The position numbers were made by a program, and so were the translations under genes. 64,000 nt of DNA from Gamarada debralockiae (Eukaryota > Ascomycota > Leotiomycetes > Helotiales > Hyphodiscaceae): positions 1 through 64,000 of the forward strand of contig NXFV01000626.1 in assembly GCA_002803225.1 (NCBI GenBank). Direction: 5' to 3'. Positions 34,801-47,308 of the stretch are shown here, piece after piece (the stretch's first letter is position 1; every line of letters starts with the position of its first letter). The notes under the pieces are model-generated. The model was not told where the DNA came from and searched no databases. It saw nothing but the letters and a program-made list of their open reading frames with translations.

Positions 34801-37152
34801 AGTGACGATTCGGATAATTTCTTCTTCCTTGTCCTCGTATTTGTCAACAACAGAGCGGTTTGGTGAAGGAGTTCTTGAACGAATTACTTGGGAGGCGATT
34901 TTGCGCGCCATGACGATTTCTCGGTATGCTCGATCAGCCTCTTCCTGGATCGGATCTCGCCCACGTTCACGCCTTGGCTCTCTCGTAGACTCCTTGTTAC
35001 GCGACTTGCGGTCATAATCTTCGTAGTCCTTCGAGTCTCTCTTAGATTCCTTCTCAAGAGGTTTGTAGTCGTAATCATCGTAATCACTTCGTCGCTCGCC
35101 CCGGCGCTCATCTCTTCGTCTGTCAGATCTAGACTCGCGATAGCCTTCGGCGGCAATGGCTGCACTGATAGCTGCAGCGTCAATAGGAGCAGTGAAGTGT
35201 TCGGCTTCTTGATAAATTAACTCGGCCTCATGCAGGGGTCGGTCTCGCGAGTCTCTGTGCGAGTCTCTGCCTCGATTGCGCTCACTCTCGTCCCAGTCCG
35301 CGTAATCTTTTCTGCCAGGTTCCGATCCAGAGCTGACTGGTTGTTCCTTGATCGACGAGCTGCGCTTGCGAGTGAAATCTGGTTCACGTTCAACAGTGAC
35401 AACAGTTGGAACGGACTGAACCCTGCCATGGCCTGTTGCTGGCTCGTTGTTTGGGGTGGGGAAGGCATCATCGTCGACTTGATATTGAAACGGATCTACA
35501 GAAACTTGGGAAACAGCAGTATCACTCTTTGTGCGTCTGGCTTCGTACCGATCATCTGAGCGCTCGCCTCTCCGACCATCATATCGATCATCGCCTCGTT
35601 CACTGCGTCGCTCTTCTCGGCGTCTTTCACGCCGCTCGTCTCGAGTCTCCTCACGCGCATCATCGCGGCGCTTCTCCCGTTTCTTGTCTTTGCGGTCATC
35701 TGCGGAATCCTTGGTTCGCTCCTTTTCACGGCGCTTCTCTTTGCGGTCGTCACGATCTGGGCTATTGCGATTGTCTCGTTTACGGTCGTCCTTGGTTTCT
35801 TTCCTCTCGCTATCTCGACGTTTTGGAGTGCGATCGTCCTCACGAGTGTCTCGATCATCATCTCGGCGTCGTTCCTTCCGATCATCTTTCCGGTCAGAAG
35901 CAATCGCTGCGCCGACAGCTGCACCGGCCACGCCAAAAAGTGCAGCCTCGGCGAGCGATTTGCTTCGACCGGAGGATGTGGGAGTCTTCTTCAGGATTCC
36001 GGTTCCTGTCTCTGATCGAGTTCCATAAATAGGCTCGTAGACGCTCTGAGAGACAGGAGTGATCGGTTGAGGTTGTTGGATGGGGATAGGTCCAGGTCTC
36101 GAAGATGCATATGGTTCCGGACCAGAAATAACAGAGCTCCGTCCAACTTCAAATCTTGTCGAATCGTCCGTAGCAATAGGATAAACATGTTGCATTGACG
36201 GTTGTGAGCCACTTGCAACACTTTCTGCCGGCGGTACTGTAAATGGGTGTTGTCCAAAATCGCTTGATGAAGTCCATGCTACTTCACCAAAGCCCACAGG
36301 CTGGGTCACAATCCCGTGAAGAGAATTTGCAGGACCGAACATGCGAGGATCCACAACGCTGCTCTTTCTGCTTTGTGGCGTGTACTGCTTGCGACCAAAG
36401 AAGCCCCATCCGCCCTGCGACTCTCCACCGAATGCCAATCTCGAATCAACGCTCGATTCGGATCCAGCATCGGAGGCAGACTCCCATCCATCTTCATCCA
36501 CTGTATCCGACCCATGCGATATCTTTGAGGGTCCAAGACCCCGACTCGTTCCTTCATCTCGGCGGCCGAATTCTTTGGTAGCAAATACTTGTTTACCCCC
36601 TCTAGCTGCTGCCTTCAGATCTAACTTGTTTTGGTCGCGCGCGAGCTTCGCAAGACCTGCACCAACAGCCAGAATCTCGGCATCAGTCGTGGCACGACCA
36701 ATTCCAGACTTCTCTCTTTCCCTATCACTGTATCTCTCGGTATGGCGTTCCCGTTCCCGCTCCCTTTCACTATATCTCTCCCTATCAATTTCCCTCCCCT
36801 TTCTCGACCTAACCTTGCGCTTCGGACGCCTCAAATAACCATGACCATAAGCCAAATCGCCCACCGATTCCGATGACGAGTTACTATGTCTAAGTAATCG
36901 GCTGCTTCTCCGTTTTCGCAATCGTCGCTCTGAAGGCGCAGTGAAGAATGTTATTAGTCCCGATCTGTTCGGCGGGAATGAGTGCGAGATGTCGATGATT
37001 TCGAAGGAGGAGGACGAGGAGGAGTAGATCGATTCAGCGCCAGAGCGCATTCCTCCTGCTCGCGATTGTTGTTCATCGTATTCTGATCGTCTGGATTTCT
37101 TTCTCCTCCTGCTGGAGGGCTCGGGACTCCGACGTCTCCTGTCTGCCATCAT
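19824..37152 (-). CDS. lah: Leashin-type giant Woronin-body tether (involucrin-repeat protein)
   Basis: Exon 1 (37152-21376, 5,259 codons) joins exon 2 (21323-19824) across a 52-nt intron with GTAAG donor, GCTGCTAAT branch region and ACAG acceptor, giving about 5,758 residues. The N-terminus is Arg/Ser/Glu-rich, followed by TTDAEILAVGAGLAKLARD, a conserved family block. The centre is low-complexity: many copies of KKSKKDKKK embedded in acidic Pro/Glu/Thr linkers. Exon 2 carries a coiled coil (about residues 5283-5460) and a conserved globular-looking end (EDYFDNACQQLCQHVQQWV, SFNAALMNERSG). This is the architecture of Leashin, which links Woronin bodies to the cell cortex and septal pore in filamentous ascomycetes; databases often label it involucrin repeat protein. 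In Neurospora the two ends are separate proteins (LAH-1, LAH-2); here one frame spans both. The codon at 37155 is GTG; I use the ATG at 37152. Family assignment is from recall. Confidence 0.85.
23960..26135 (-). repeat. Eleven-copy GLSTP-type repeat array
   Basis: Within the tether gene, eleven successive units carry KSGLSTPxEE or a close variant (GLSMP, RFSTP, SLSTP) after the basic cluster. Each then has a Pro/Glu/Gln linker and a [D/E]EWGSFTTKKSKKDKK-like end. Units span about 55-85 residues. Some neighbours are much more alike than others, e.g. two PIEETLPP units, suggesting stepwise tandem duplication. Confidence 0.8.
28110..28952 (-). repeat. Four-copy DQLxLARQL repeat array
   Basis: Four units of about 65-75 residues each contain GY-x-x-DQL-x-LARQL-x-x-EF followed by SGSKKSKKDKK (variants SADQLELARQLKAEFEGG and EDQLSLARQLQAEFGSG). 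The DQL-LARQL core looks like a short amphipathic helix. It occurs in this part of the tether only, about residues 2735-3015, and interrupts the otherwise disordered region. Confidence 0.8.
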
Positions 37153-37938
37153 CACGGCTCTTGCGATAAAGCTCGCATTTGGTTCTTGTTGCGGCTCGGA
37201 TCGTGAAATTGAACGGTACTAAACAAACTAAAAAGTGGAGGCTGGGGTCGTAAGATTTTTTAGCGCTTGGCAATGTTATCATCAAGCTCAGCTGAAAGCT
37301 CCAAATGGACAAATTTGCCCCTGAGTTTTGATTGCTGAGTGGCAAATTCAATGATTCGCATTAAATTGATAAGTTCAAAGCTATCTGGATACTCAGTTTA
37401 CCGTACTCCGGACAAATGTCAGCGCTACCTCAGCTCCGTTGATGGGGGGATCGAGATATGATTTGCAGCAGGGTTCTTTGATCACGTGATATTTATCTAC
37501 AACCTCAAATGGGCTTTGTGATTCCTCGATTATTTGCAGGGAATCATGCATAGAAAGTGAAGATGCATTGTGTTTTGTTCAGCCCCATGGACTGTCGAGT
37601 GTATATTGCCACAGCAAAGCGTCCCGGTTCAGCTTCTCTACTCGGTGACCACTGACTCGCGAGTCGGTGAAGTCGTCATCGTATGCATGCACTGTTGGAC
37701 ACCTCAGTCTCGCGCCTTCGAGCAATTAATGCCTAGTATTTCAACATTATAGTCATATAAGTATATTGAGTTGTGATAAAGTACATTGAGGAGTGGAGCT
37801 GAATCCAGATCTCTAAAAGTGGCGTTGCCAGCTCTCCCAGAGCAAATGTCTAAAACGATGTCCATCGATGCAAGTAGCTCAAAATGCCAGAATATGTTCG
37901 GTTGACAAGAAAGTCGGGATATGGAACCACAATTATTT
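37153..37938. other. Promoter region of the tether gene and tail of the ABC gene
   Basis: About 790 bases separate the tether ATG from the stop of the ABC transporter, both on the minus strand. No gene is visible. It should hold the tether promoter and the untranslated leader, plus the 3' end of nothing else that I can see. Confidence 0.5.
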
Positions 37939-40900
37939 CTATCGGTCCAGCGCTTGTGATTGACACTGTGTAACAGGTCAGTTGAATTCCATTGACCAAT
38001 GATACTGGAGTTAGACTCACCATCTGGTAATAAACGCCCTTCTGCCTCAACAGCGCATTATGATCTCCCTTCTCCAAGACCTTCCCATCACCAATAACGA
38101 AGATTATATCCGCGTTCTGGACAGTAGCCAATCGATGCGCAACCACAACCATAGTCCTACCTTTCTTCCCGGCCTTCTCAAACGCCTTCTGCACCAACTT
38201 CTCACTCTCACTATCAAGACTCGATGTCGCCTCATCAAGAAGCAGTATCTTCGGATCACGAATCAACGCTCGCGCTATCGCAATTCGTTGTTTCTGGCCA
38301 CCAGATAGATTAATACCTTTAGTTCCAACATCTGTATTATAACCATCGGGCAAAGAAGTAATGAAGTCGTGGATCTCCGCTTCGCGACATGCTTGGTAAA
38401 GTGACTCTTGAGTGGTTGTTTCGGTCACACCAAGAAGGATATTCTCTTTGATTGTGCCTTGATAGAGGGTCGGCTCTTGGGCTACTAGAGATAGGGCTTT
38501 GCGGTACTCCTTTGTGTCGATTTCGGCGATATTGCTTCCATTGCATAGAATCTTGCCTTTTTGGACGTCGTAGAATCGTTCGAGGAGTGAAACTATGCTG
38601 GTCTTGCCACAGCCTGATGGCCCAACCAATGCTGCAAACTGTCCCTTTTCAATCTACAGGTCGTGGTCAGCATTCGGAATCAAGAAAATTTGAGAGGTCA
38701 CTCACGGTTAGATTGAGACCCGTGAAAATCGGGACATCTCGAGTTGGATATTTGAACCAAAGGTCTCGTAGCTCTATTTTGACACCTCCTTCCGTATCTT
38801 GAAGCTCTGACGTTGCTCTATTATCTTGCTCGGCTGGCACTCTGAAGCTCAGGATTCGGTTCGCTGCTTGTGCGGCTTGCGCAAAATCTATAATAAGCAT
38901 GTTAGATATTTTGACAAGTATTTCAAAAGCGGTATTTGGCCTCTCAAAAGACTCATTGGTTGACTTACTAGGTCCAAAGCTCAAAAAACTGCCAGCACTC
39001 TCAGCTCCATTAATCACGGCGATATAGACAACGAAAAACTGGGTGGCCGAGTATTCATGCGAAGCTAGCAACGTCCCACCATAATAGAATGTCAAGGCCA
39101 TGCACGCCAGCGGAACGCTGTCACTAAGGGCAAAAATGAGTGTTGAAAACTTCGCCTTATTGAAAGCATTTTTGACGTGGTCTTGCAACAAGACATCGTA
39201 GCGATTAGAGATCATGTCTTCTAAAGTTAAAGATGTAACTGTTCGAAACGCTCCAATAGCTTCGGCCGCAAACTACAAAGAATTAGCAATTGCACATTTC
39301 ATTCGAACAATTCTGACCACCAACTCACCTTGGAGCTTTCTGCGAACACCTCCTGATTCATCTTCTCAAATTGGATTTCAAATCGGAAGCGAAGGAAAGA
39401 CCCAACCATGATAATTGGCAATGCAACGAACACAGTGAGTAATGTGAGCTTCCACCCAAAGGCAAACCCAATTGATATGCAGCCTATAAGACTGAAAATG
39501 GCTTGAAGAACCATAGCCATGTTGATACCGAGAAGCTGTTGTAGTTGCGTCGGATCATTAGCAACGCGTGCTGTCAGTGTACCGCTGGAATTATCTTCTG
39601 CATCGAAGAACTCGATTGGCTTCGCTAAGATGCTCTCGAAGTACTGTTGGCGGTACGTGCATGACACATTGACAGAAACCGTGTTGGATGACCAACCTAA
39701 CCAGTAGTAGGCGAAACCTATGGCAAGGGCCAGGATGAAGAACATCAAGGCCCAATGGGCACTGGCTTGGGCAAGCGCTTGGCCTAGAAGTTCAGCGACT
39801 GTTATCAGTTTGGCAAACAGGTAGGCTTGGATAGGGAAGGCAGCTAGGTTTTGACGTCAGTGAAGGGTACAAATGTCGAGATGTAAACAGACTTACCGCC
39901 GGCACCCATACATGCTGCGAGCAATACGACATACCATGGCCAGTGATCGCTTTGTTCGTACAGAAAAAGACCAAAACTCGTGAAGAATGATTTGCGTTTG
40001 AAAGCTTCTTTCACTTCCGTGGCGGTCGCAATCCCAGATCCGGCACTTTGTACTCGTACTAAGGGGTCTGAACTCGAGCTCTGGATCTTGTCTGCTTCTT
40101 CGGCAAACGCCTCACTCATTGACAGCTGTTGGGCATTCACAAGAGCCCAATAGGCTCCATCTGGGTTGGAGAGCAGACTTTCATGGGTGCCTTCCTCGAC
40201 AACTTGACCTTTCTTCAAGACCACGATTTTATCCGCTTTCTTGATTGTGGACAGCCGATGGGCAATCGTAATGGTTGTTCGGCCTTCGCTGACTTTGTCT
40301 AAGGCAGCTTGCACAAGTCTTTCTCCCCGCACGTCAATGGAACTTGTTGCCTCGTCTAGAATTAGGATTTTTGGCCGTTTGATTATACTTCGCGCAATCG
40401 CTAGTCGTTGGCGCTGGCCTCCAGAGAGCTTTATGCCGGCATCGCCGACTTGAGTCTCGTAACCCAACGGAAGTCTAGTGATGAACTCGTCTGCAAATGC
40501 CTCTCTGCAAGCCTCTTCTACAAGGCCCTTCTTGATTTCAGGGCTTTCATTTTCCCACTGAGAACCAATTAAACCATACTCTACATTCTTGGATATCGTG
40601 TCGTTGAATATAAATGGTTCTTGTTGTACAAGGCCAATTTGAGATCTCCACCACTTCAAGTCGATTGAATCGAGGTTCTTGTCACCAACAAAAATCGAAC
40701 CACTCAGGGCAACTCGGGGTTTAGAGGCGGCGTCCTTCTCTCCATCTGAGTGATCCTCCGAATCGGTGTCCTTTTTCTTGTCTTTTTCTTTCATACGGCT
40801 CTCCGGAAGAACGACGCGATTTTCATCTGTCAGGGTATACCAGCGCTCAAGAAGCCCGACGATTGTGCTTTTCCCTGATCCGGAGGCACCAACTATAGCA

Positions 40901-42552
40901 GTTATCTTTCCCGTCTCAAAATGGACGCTCAAGTCGTCTAGGACTTTCACATGTGGTCGGCTCGGATATGCGAAGTTGATGGATTCGAGTCGGAGTTCGT
41001 CGTGAGCTGAAACTTCGGGTTCTTTGAGCCCTATTGTTGATGGCTTAGGGGCATCGACTAAAAAATCTCCGAGTTAGCATTTGCGCAAATGAACAACGAA
41101 ATGGGAGACAGGCGGAGCATCCTGAGTTGTATAATTCAAGCCATCCGTTTCGGAAGAAAGTTTTCGTGGTGAGCTCAGAAAGCAGCCATGAGAGGAAGTG
41201 AGTCGCCCTTCTGATGATTACTTACTAACTGCAAAGAAGTCGGCAGCTGCGCTAGCTGCTTTAGAGGCTGCAACTATCGGAGCAGCCGTCTGGCCAATCT
41301 GCAAATCTCGGAGTCAGCTTATACTCAATTAGGAAAGAAAGACAGAGCTGGGGAGCTCTCGGAGGTTCCAAGACAGAATTCTACTCGAAAGACAAGCGCT
41401 TCATGGTAGAATCCGGGAGTAAAACTTGTGAATTGACACGGAATAGGGAGTAAATAACTCTGAAAATTTACATACCGAAAAAGCTATCATCATTACAGAT
41501 GTGAGAACGATTACGATCGTTCCTACACTGTCGATGTGATTTTCCAGATAAAGCTTGAAGCCGAACCAGAAGCACAGCGCCATTGTGGCGTATATAGAGA
41601 AGAACAGAGGGCAATATTGAGCTCCGGTGATAGGTGAAATCTTCAGACCGCGACGTCTTGACTCTTCGATCCAACCGGAATATTTCCTAGCGATACGTCC
41701 TTCGGCTCCACAGGCTACAATCATTCGGATCGATCCAAGGACTTCTCCAGCAATGGAGGATGCCTTCTCATCCGCATACTCGGCCTCCTTAGTCATCTTC
41801 ATCAAGACTGGGATGATGGCCCCGTAAACAATCCCGATGAATACAATGACAGATGATGTGGCCAGCGTAAGAGCCCATGAGAACCAAAACGCGACGACGA
41901 TTGCTGCGACAAGGAGTGCGGTGAATTGGACAAAGGTTCCTAACTTGTCTGATACCCCGATTTGAAGCACATTAGCTGTGGTGGTTATTGTGTTTGATGC
42001 CTGGCCGCTGGGAAGGGTGTCCAAGACTGAGACGGGTAGGCTGAATAGGGCCTTGAGATATGCGAAACGAAGCTTTGCTGACATCCTAAGTCCCGCCATG
42101 CGGAATATGAACATGCTGACGTAACTCAACGCCCATCTCGCAATGAAGAGATACACAATGTAAAGTGTCTGCTTGCTCAAATTGTGGAGAAACTGTGCCT
42201 TTGTTACTGTGCTACCAGGCGCGAAGTAGTCACTAAAATGCCCCACGAGATGACCGAAGACGATGTTCATAAGAGGGAGAGTGCAGCCAGTAGCTATTTC
42301 GCCGAAGAATGCAATGCCCAACAGTATCCTATCGTTCAGGGTCGAATATGTGAAGATCCTGAGGTAGCCGGACAAAGTGGTCTTAGTCTTCGCCTTGCTC
42401 GAATAATCAGTCTGCTGCTCATCCGGATCCTCGACTTTTGGCTCGTCTTCAGTAACTGGAGAGGGACTAATATCCACTGCTGCCTCCTCCATTTTGGTAG
42501 AACGTTGCCCAGGTTCTGAAAGATTGACCGCGGTTTCCTTCTCGGGGTCCAT
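37939..42552 (-). CDS. Full-length ABCB (MDR-type) transporter, 8 exons
   Basis: Exons 42552-41476, 41298-41226, 41057-39897, 39843-39329, 39272-38969, 38887-38706, 38653-38021 and 37965-37939 join in phase to 1,323 residues. Order is TMD1-NBD1-TMD2-NBD2. NBD1 has Walker A GASGSGKST, signature LSGGQRQRLA and Walker B ILILDEATSSID; NBD2 has GPSGCGKTS, LSGGQKQRIA and ILLLDEATSSLD, so both ATP sites look intact. The last exon adds only the C-terminal CQSQALDR. The upstream frame is open to a GTG at 42591, but the first ATG is 42552, giving MDPEKE. NBD1 carries an unusual charged insert of about 40 residues just after the Walker A region. Such pumps export lipophilic compounds, drugs or peptide pheromone across the plasma membrane; the substrate is unknown. 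Confidence 0.93.
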
Positions 42553-44962
42553 GACTGCTCGAGGAGAGGGAGCACTCCAGGGCTCAAACACTCAAATAAA
42601 GAGGCAATTCAAGGTTGGTTCGACCAATGAGAGAGAATAAAATTCCAACACCCAGTCGTTGAAATAGAGAAGCTCGTCCTGGACCCAACCACATTCCTGT
42701 AACTGATGGTCTTGGCATTTGGCTCAAATGTGAGCCATACCGAAAGGTTGCGGGACGCACAGAGCAGCGATGAAATGGAGAGAACGATTAAAAGGGTACT
42801 ATAATGCTTTGCTGTCGAACAGCTATGAAAGAAAGCGGGATTTCAGGTTCAAGGCGATGGGGTGGAGTTGAGTGCAGGCAGAAGGCAAACTTCCAAAATG
42901 ATCAATGCGCCGTCAAACCCTCGAAAGACATACGAGCGAGTAAGACGGAAGCATGGTGAACCGATCACCAGGGTTAGATATGCAGCATCCCAAATTCGAC
43001 AGGTGTTCCTACCGAACTCCAAGTGAAATTTCAAGATCATACGCTGGTTGAGAAGTCACTTGCTTTCTCCGGATGCCGCTCTGTAATCTTTTTGAAGATT
43101 CGGGAGGCCGAAAAATAAGCCTTGTGTTGCAAGAATCTCGCGTTTTTTTTCTTTGTCAGAAACGGCCGGACCCCATGATTCCGAGCCTGTTTCGACTACA
43201 ATCGAATAACAGTGGTTGTAAGTCGCCGATGAGATGAGAGGCAAGCTCAACGCCATAAAATCATTTAGAAAGGATATGACTGAATATTGAAGCCACAAGC
43301 TGGCAGGCTGGAGGTCGGGTGTCTTCGTGACTTTTGTCACGTGCCTAGGTCACGTGATATACCAGTCTCATCACAGGTGGGGTTCATTTCGGAAGCCAGA
43401 GATCTTTTTCATGGAGCCAGCTTTCTCGCGAGTTATTTGAGGAGTCTTCGATGGTAAACATCCCTGGTTTCAGTGGAGCGTTGGAGATGACGGTTGTGGG
43501 TTTGTGGCGTTGTCTGTGCTCTGTGCTCTGAGCTCTGAGAGGTATCTCGAAGGCGCAGCAAATTACCATGAACACATTTTATACGAGTTGAGAGGTTTAT
43601 GATATTTATGAAATATGCCCGTTCGGAGACCGTTGAGGATTTCCCAAGTCCTGTGAATGATTGATAGAGCTCGGGGCGAAGTCCTGCGCAGGCAGCTGTC
43701 CACAGATTCCACTTCAAATCCACATCTGACGAACACCTCCCATTTTTAGGATCGAACCTGGAGAAGCCGGCACTTTAACAAAAATTCCAAGAATTCAAAA
43801 ATCATCAGAAGAGGCTGTGCTTAATTTTGGATCCTTATGCGCCGCAGAACTATCGACCATTTGATCCATAGCGTTGAGGACGGGGAGGCCGTTCGCTTAA
43901 AATTGAGCCCTTTGAGGAAGATCCGAACGTGTATCTTCACCTCAAGATCGTTCGTGCACTCTTTTCACTGACATGACGCAATCATATCAATCATGACTTC
44001 CTCATCAATTCGCATTCAGATCCAGCTGATTTGATGGATAAAAACGTCTTTCCCAAGAAGTCGCGCCGAAAAGTTTTTGCTGGCGTTTCAGGAGCTCGTG
44101 TTCTCTTTGAAGCAGTGGTTGAGCTGTCCAATCCATTGCGCGTACTCGAATTCAGGGGTCTGGGGTCGCTATTCTTGTTACAGGTAAAACCATGGCTGAA
44201 AGAGGGGCGCCGTCTTTAAAAACCAATCAATTCGCCGTGGCGTGCCTGGCTACCGACGGCCACTAAACTGTAAAAGTGCTCAATGGCTGCGGATCCCATT
44301 AACTGGCGCTGGAATGGCTGTTTCGTGTGGATCTTTGGCATCTCGATCCCTGACCTTCCAGACCTGCAGACTTTCTTTCCCTTCCTTTCTCCTGCACCGA
44401 GTCTCCGGGCTTGTTGAATCCTCATCACACTCTTTCTTTGCTTGCGTGAATCTTTGACCCTGTCTTTTGTCTGTGTGTCCAGCTCTTTCTTTACCTTTCA
44501 CGATCGTTTTATCCGTCATACTCACGTACCTCTGCACATACACATCACCCACTACTTGCTCAAAAGACAGTCGTTTCGTCTCCTTGTCTCTCGCTCATCC
44601 CACGATCCGAATCAACAGAATCATCTCGATCACTCAAACCTGCTCTCGAGGGCTCCGATATCCTTCCCTTCTTTCCAGGTAGACCCTAGGCCATTTTACC
44701 AGTTACAACATTTTCAATATCATCACAATATATACAAGTAGTCCTCCAAAGCTTCACCGCTGTATTCGACGTCGTCCGATCCTCCATCCACCAAGTCGAA
44801 GACCCATCGAAGCAGCCCATCCCGCCGTACAAATTTCGTCCGAGCATCGATACGTACAAAAGCATATTTCAAAGGCGTTCACATAGACATATCATCATAG
44901 AAAGGACTCTTAGGATACAAAGGCTTTAGACGGCGGATCGAGTGTCGATCCTCATCGACATT
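42553..44962. other. Intergenic 2.4-kb region between divergent genes
   Basis: It lies between the minus-strand ABC gene and the plus-strand FLC gene. Short frames only (up to about 96 codons, minus 43723-43433), none convincing. From about 44330 to 44700 the plus strand is strongly C/T-rich with many TTTC/CTTC runs, which probably marks the promoter and long leader of the FLC gene. A CACGTG pair occurs near 43340-43355. Confidence 0.5.
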
Positions 44963-47308
44963 ATGTCACGCCCATTTTCCACGTTATCTACCATTTCCTT
45001 ATTGTTTCTAGGAACACTGCCGGGCAGAGTTCTCGCAGATCAGACCCTCAAGACCTCGGGCTTCAGTACATGTCTGTCTGGCTCCAACATCACCGTACAG
45101 AACCTGGATATTGAATACAACAATGACGATAAGACGGTGACTTTCAATGTGGCCGGGACGAGTGATAGTGTTCAGAACGTCTCGGCTCAACTGAACGTTA
45201 CGGCTTATGGTATCTCAGTCTACCAGAACTCCTTCAACCCTTGTGATACAAGCACCTATGTAGAGCAGCTCTGTCCAGGTATGTACCTCTACTTTCCTAT
45301 CTACAGTTGTATGTGAGCATCTACTGACAATTCCCAGTACCGTCAGGTTCGTTCTCGGCCAGTGGGACACAGTCCATTCCAGCTTCCTATGCCTCCATGA
45401 TCCCCTCGATCGCATTTTCAGTGCCAGACATCGCAGCTCAGGCCACATTAGAATTGAAATCACTTGACACCGGGGCAGATGTTGCATGTATCACATCCGA
45501 CGTGAGCAATGGGAAGACGGCAAGTGTGGCGGCTGTCTCATATGTGGCCGCTGGAATCGCAGGTGCTGCTCTTGTGGTTGGTGGTTTGTCTGCCATCGGA
45601 GCTGCTGCTGGGGGTAGTACGGGTGGCGCTGGCACTATGAGCCCTTCGTTCACCGAGGTCTTCACAACTCTGCAAGGCTTCGCTATGAACGGGATGATGT
45701 CCGTCAATTATCCTGATGTCTACCGAAGCTTCGCAAAGAACTTTGGGTTCAGCGTAGGAATAATTCCTTGGACAGCAATGCAGACCTCAATCGACAACTT
45801 CCGGGCAGCTACAGGTGGAAACTTGACAGACGACAGTGTCCAATTTCTGAAGAACGCCACCCTTGTCTTCAGTGATGGATCAAGCTCATCAAATTCAAAG
45901 AGACACCTTGGATTGATGCTCAGGGACTCGATCTCAACCAGCGTCAACTCGTCATCGTCTGCCAGCTCGTCGAATTCAACGTCATCCATTCAAACAACAG
46001 TCTCCGGAATTAAGGCCTACGTTGAGGAATTGAGTGTGCCCCAAGCCAACACCTTCATGACTGTCCTTCTTATTGTGGCAATTGTCATTGCCGCAATTGC
46101 AGTGGGTATCCTGTTTTTCAAGGTCGTTTTAGAGACTTGGGCTCTGTTTGCTTCCTTCCCTCAAAGCTTGACCGGCTTCAGAAAGCACTACTGGGGTACC
46201 ATAGCCCGGACGATTGTCAACTTAATTCTTGTTCTCTACGGCGTGTGGGTGCTCTATTGTATCTTCCAGTTCACTCACGGTGATTCGTGGGCTGCCAAGC
46301 TACTTGCTGGCATCACTCTGGCAATTTTCACGGCTGTCCTTGTAGCCTTTTCCTACTTGATTTGGAGGACAGCTAGACGTCTGAAGCAGGCGGAAGGTGA
46401 TGCTTCCGGGCTCTACGAAGACAAGAGCAACTGGCTCAAGTACAGCTTGTTCTACGACAGTTACAAGAAGGATTTCTGGTGGCTTTTCGTTCCAGCTATC
46501 GTCTATATGTTCGCAAAGGGCTGTGTACTGGCTGCTGCTGACGGGCATGGACTGACGCAAACCGTGGCACAGCTTGTCATTGAGTGTCTAAGTAAGTATT
46601 GCTCTCATATCAAGGCATACAAATATCTAACAATGATTTAGTGCTCGGCCTGCTGGTTTGGAACAGACCCTACGAGAGAAAATCTGGCAACGTTATCAAT
46701 ATTTTCATCCAAGTTGTCAGAGCCCTCTCTGTTGTTTGCATTCTTGTCTTCGTTGAAGAGCTTGGCATTGCGCAGACAACACAAACTGTGACTGGTGTGG
46801 TTCTCATCGCCGTCCAAAGTGTGTTGACCGGGGTGTTGGCCATTCTCATTGCCGCAAACGCCATCATCATGTGCTGCAAAGAGAACCCTCACCGAAAGAG
46901 ACGCAAGGAAGCTGGTAGGTCTCGCTGCTACCTTCTTTAAATTATGCACACTAACAACCTGTAGAAAAACTCAACCGCGACATTGACAACCTCACACCTC
47001 TTGACGCCAGAAACTCGCTCCTCATGGACCCATCTAAGATGAACACCACATACGAGCATGAAACAAAGTACCCTCTCGTCAAGCAGAACAGCGGGGACAG
47101 CTTCGTGAACGAACCCGCAAATCCATACTCTGGCGCCACACCTCTCCGACCATACACACCACAATCACACCGAGCGATGCGATCAGTAGAGAGCAGGGAG
47201 AACTTGGTTGAAGGTGCTGCACCACTCGGAGGCATAAGTGGAAGTCCTCGTCAACCAACGGTACCAAATCTTCCAGGTTATGGCGGATACCGCGGTGTTG
47301 CATATTAG
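44963..47308 (+). CDS. FLC/TRP-like membrane protein, 4 exons
   Basis: Exons 44963-45278, 45338-46591, 46642-46914 and 46965-47308 join in phase to 728 residues. The start is the ATG at 44963 followed by a signal peptide (STISLLFLGTLPGRVLADQ). An ML-like beta-sandwich domain with N-glycosylation sites and paired Cys follows, then about nine membrane segments of the TRP-like domain (for example TVLLIVAIVIAAIAVGILFF, NLILVLYGVWVLYCIF, LLAGITLAIFTAVLVAFSYL) and a cytosolic Pro/Asn-rich tail. This is the fungal FLC family: yeast Flc proteins act in FAD entry to the ER, calcium handling and cell-wall integrity. An extra hydrophobic Ala/Gly segment (AVSYVAAGIAGAALVVGGL) precedes the TRP bundle. A long pyrimidine-rich leader suggests good expression. 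Confidence 0.92.
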
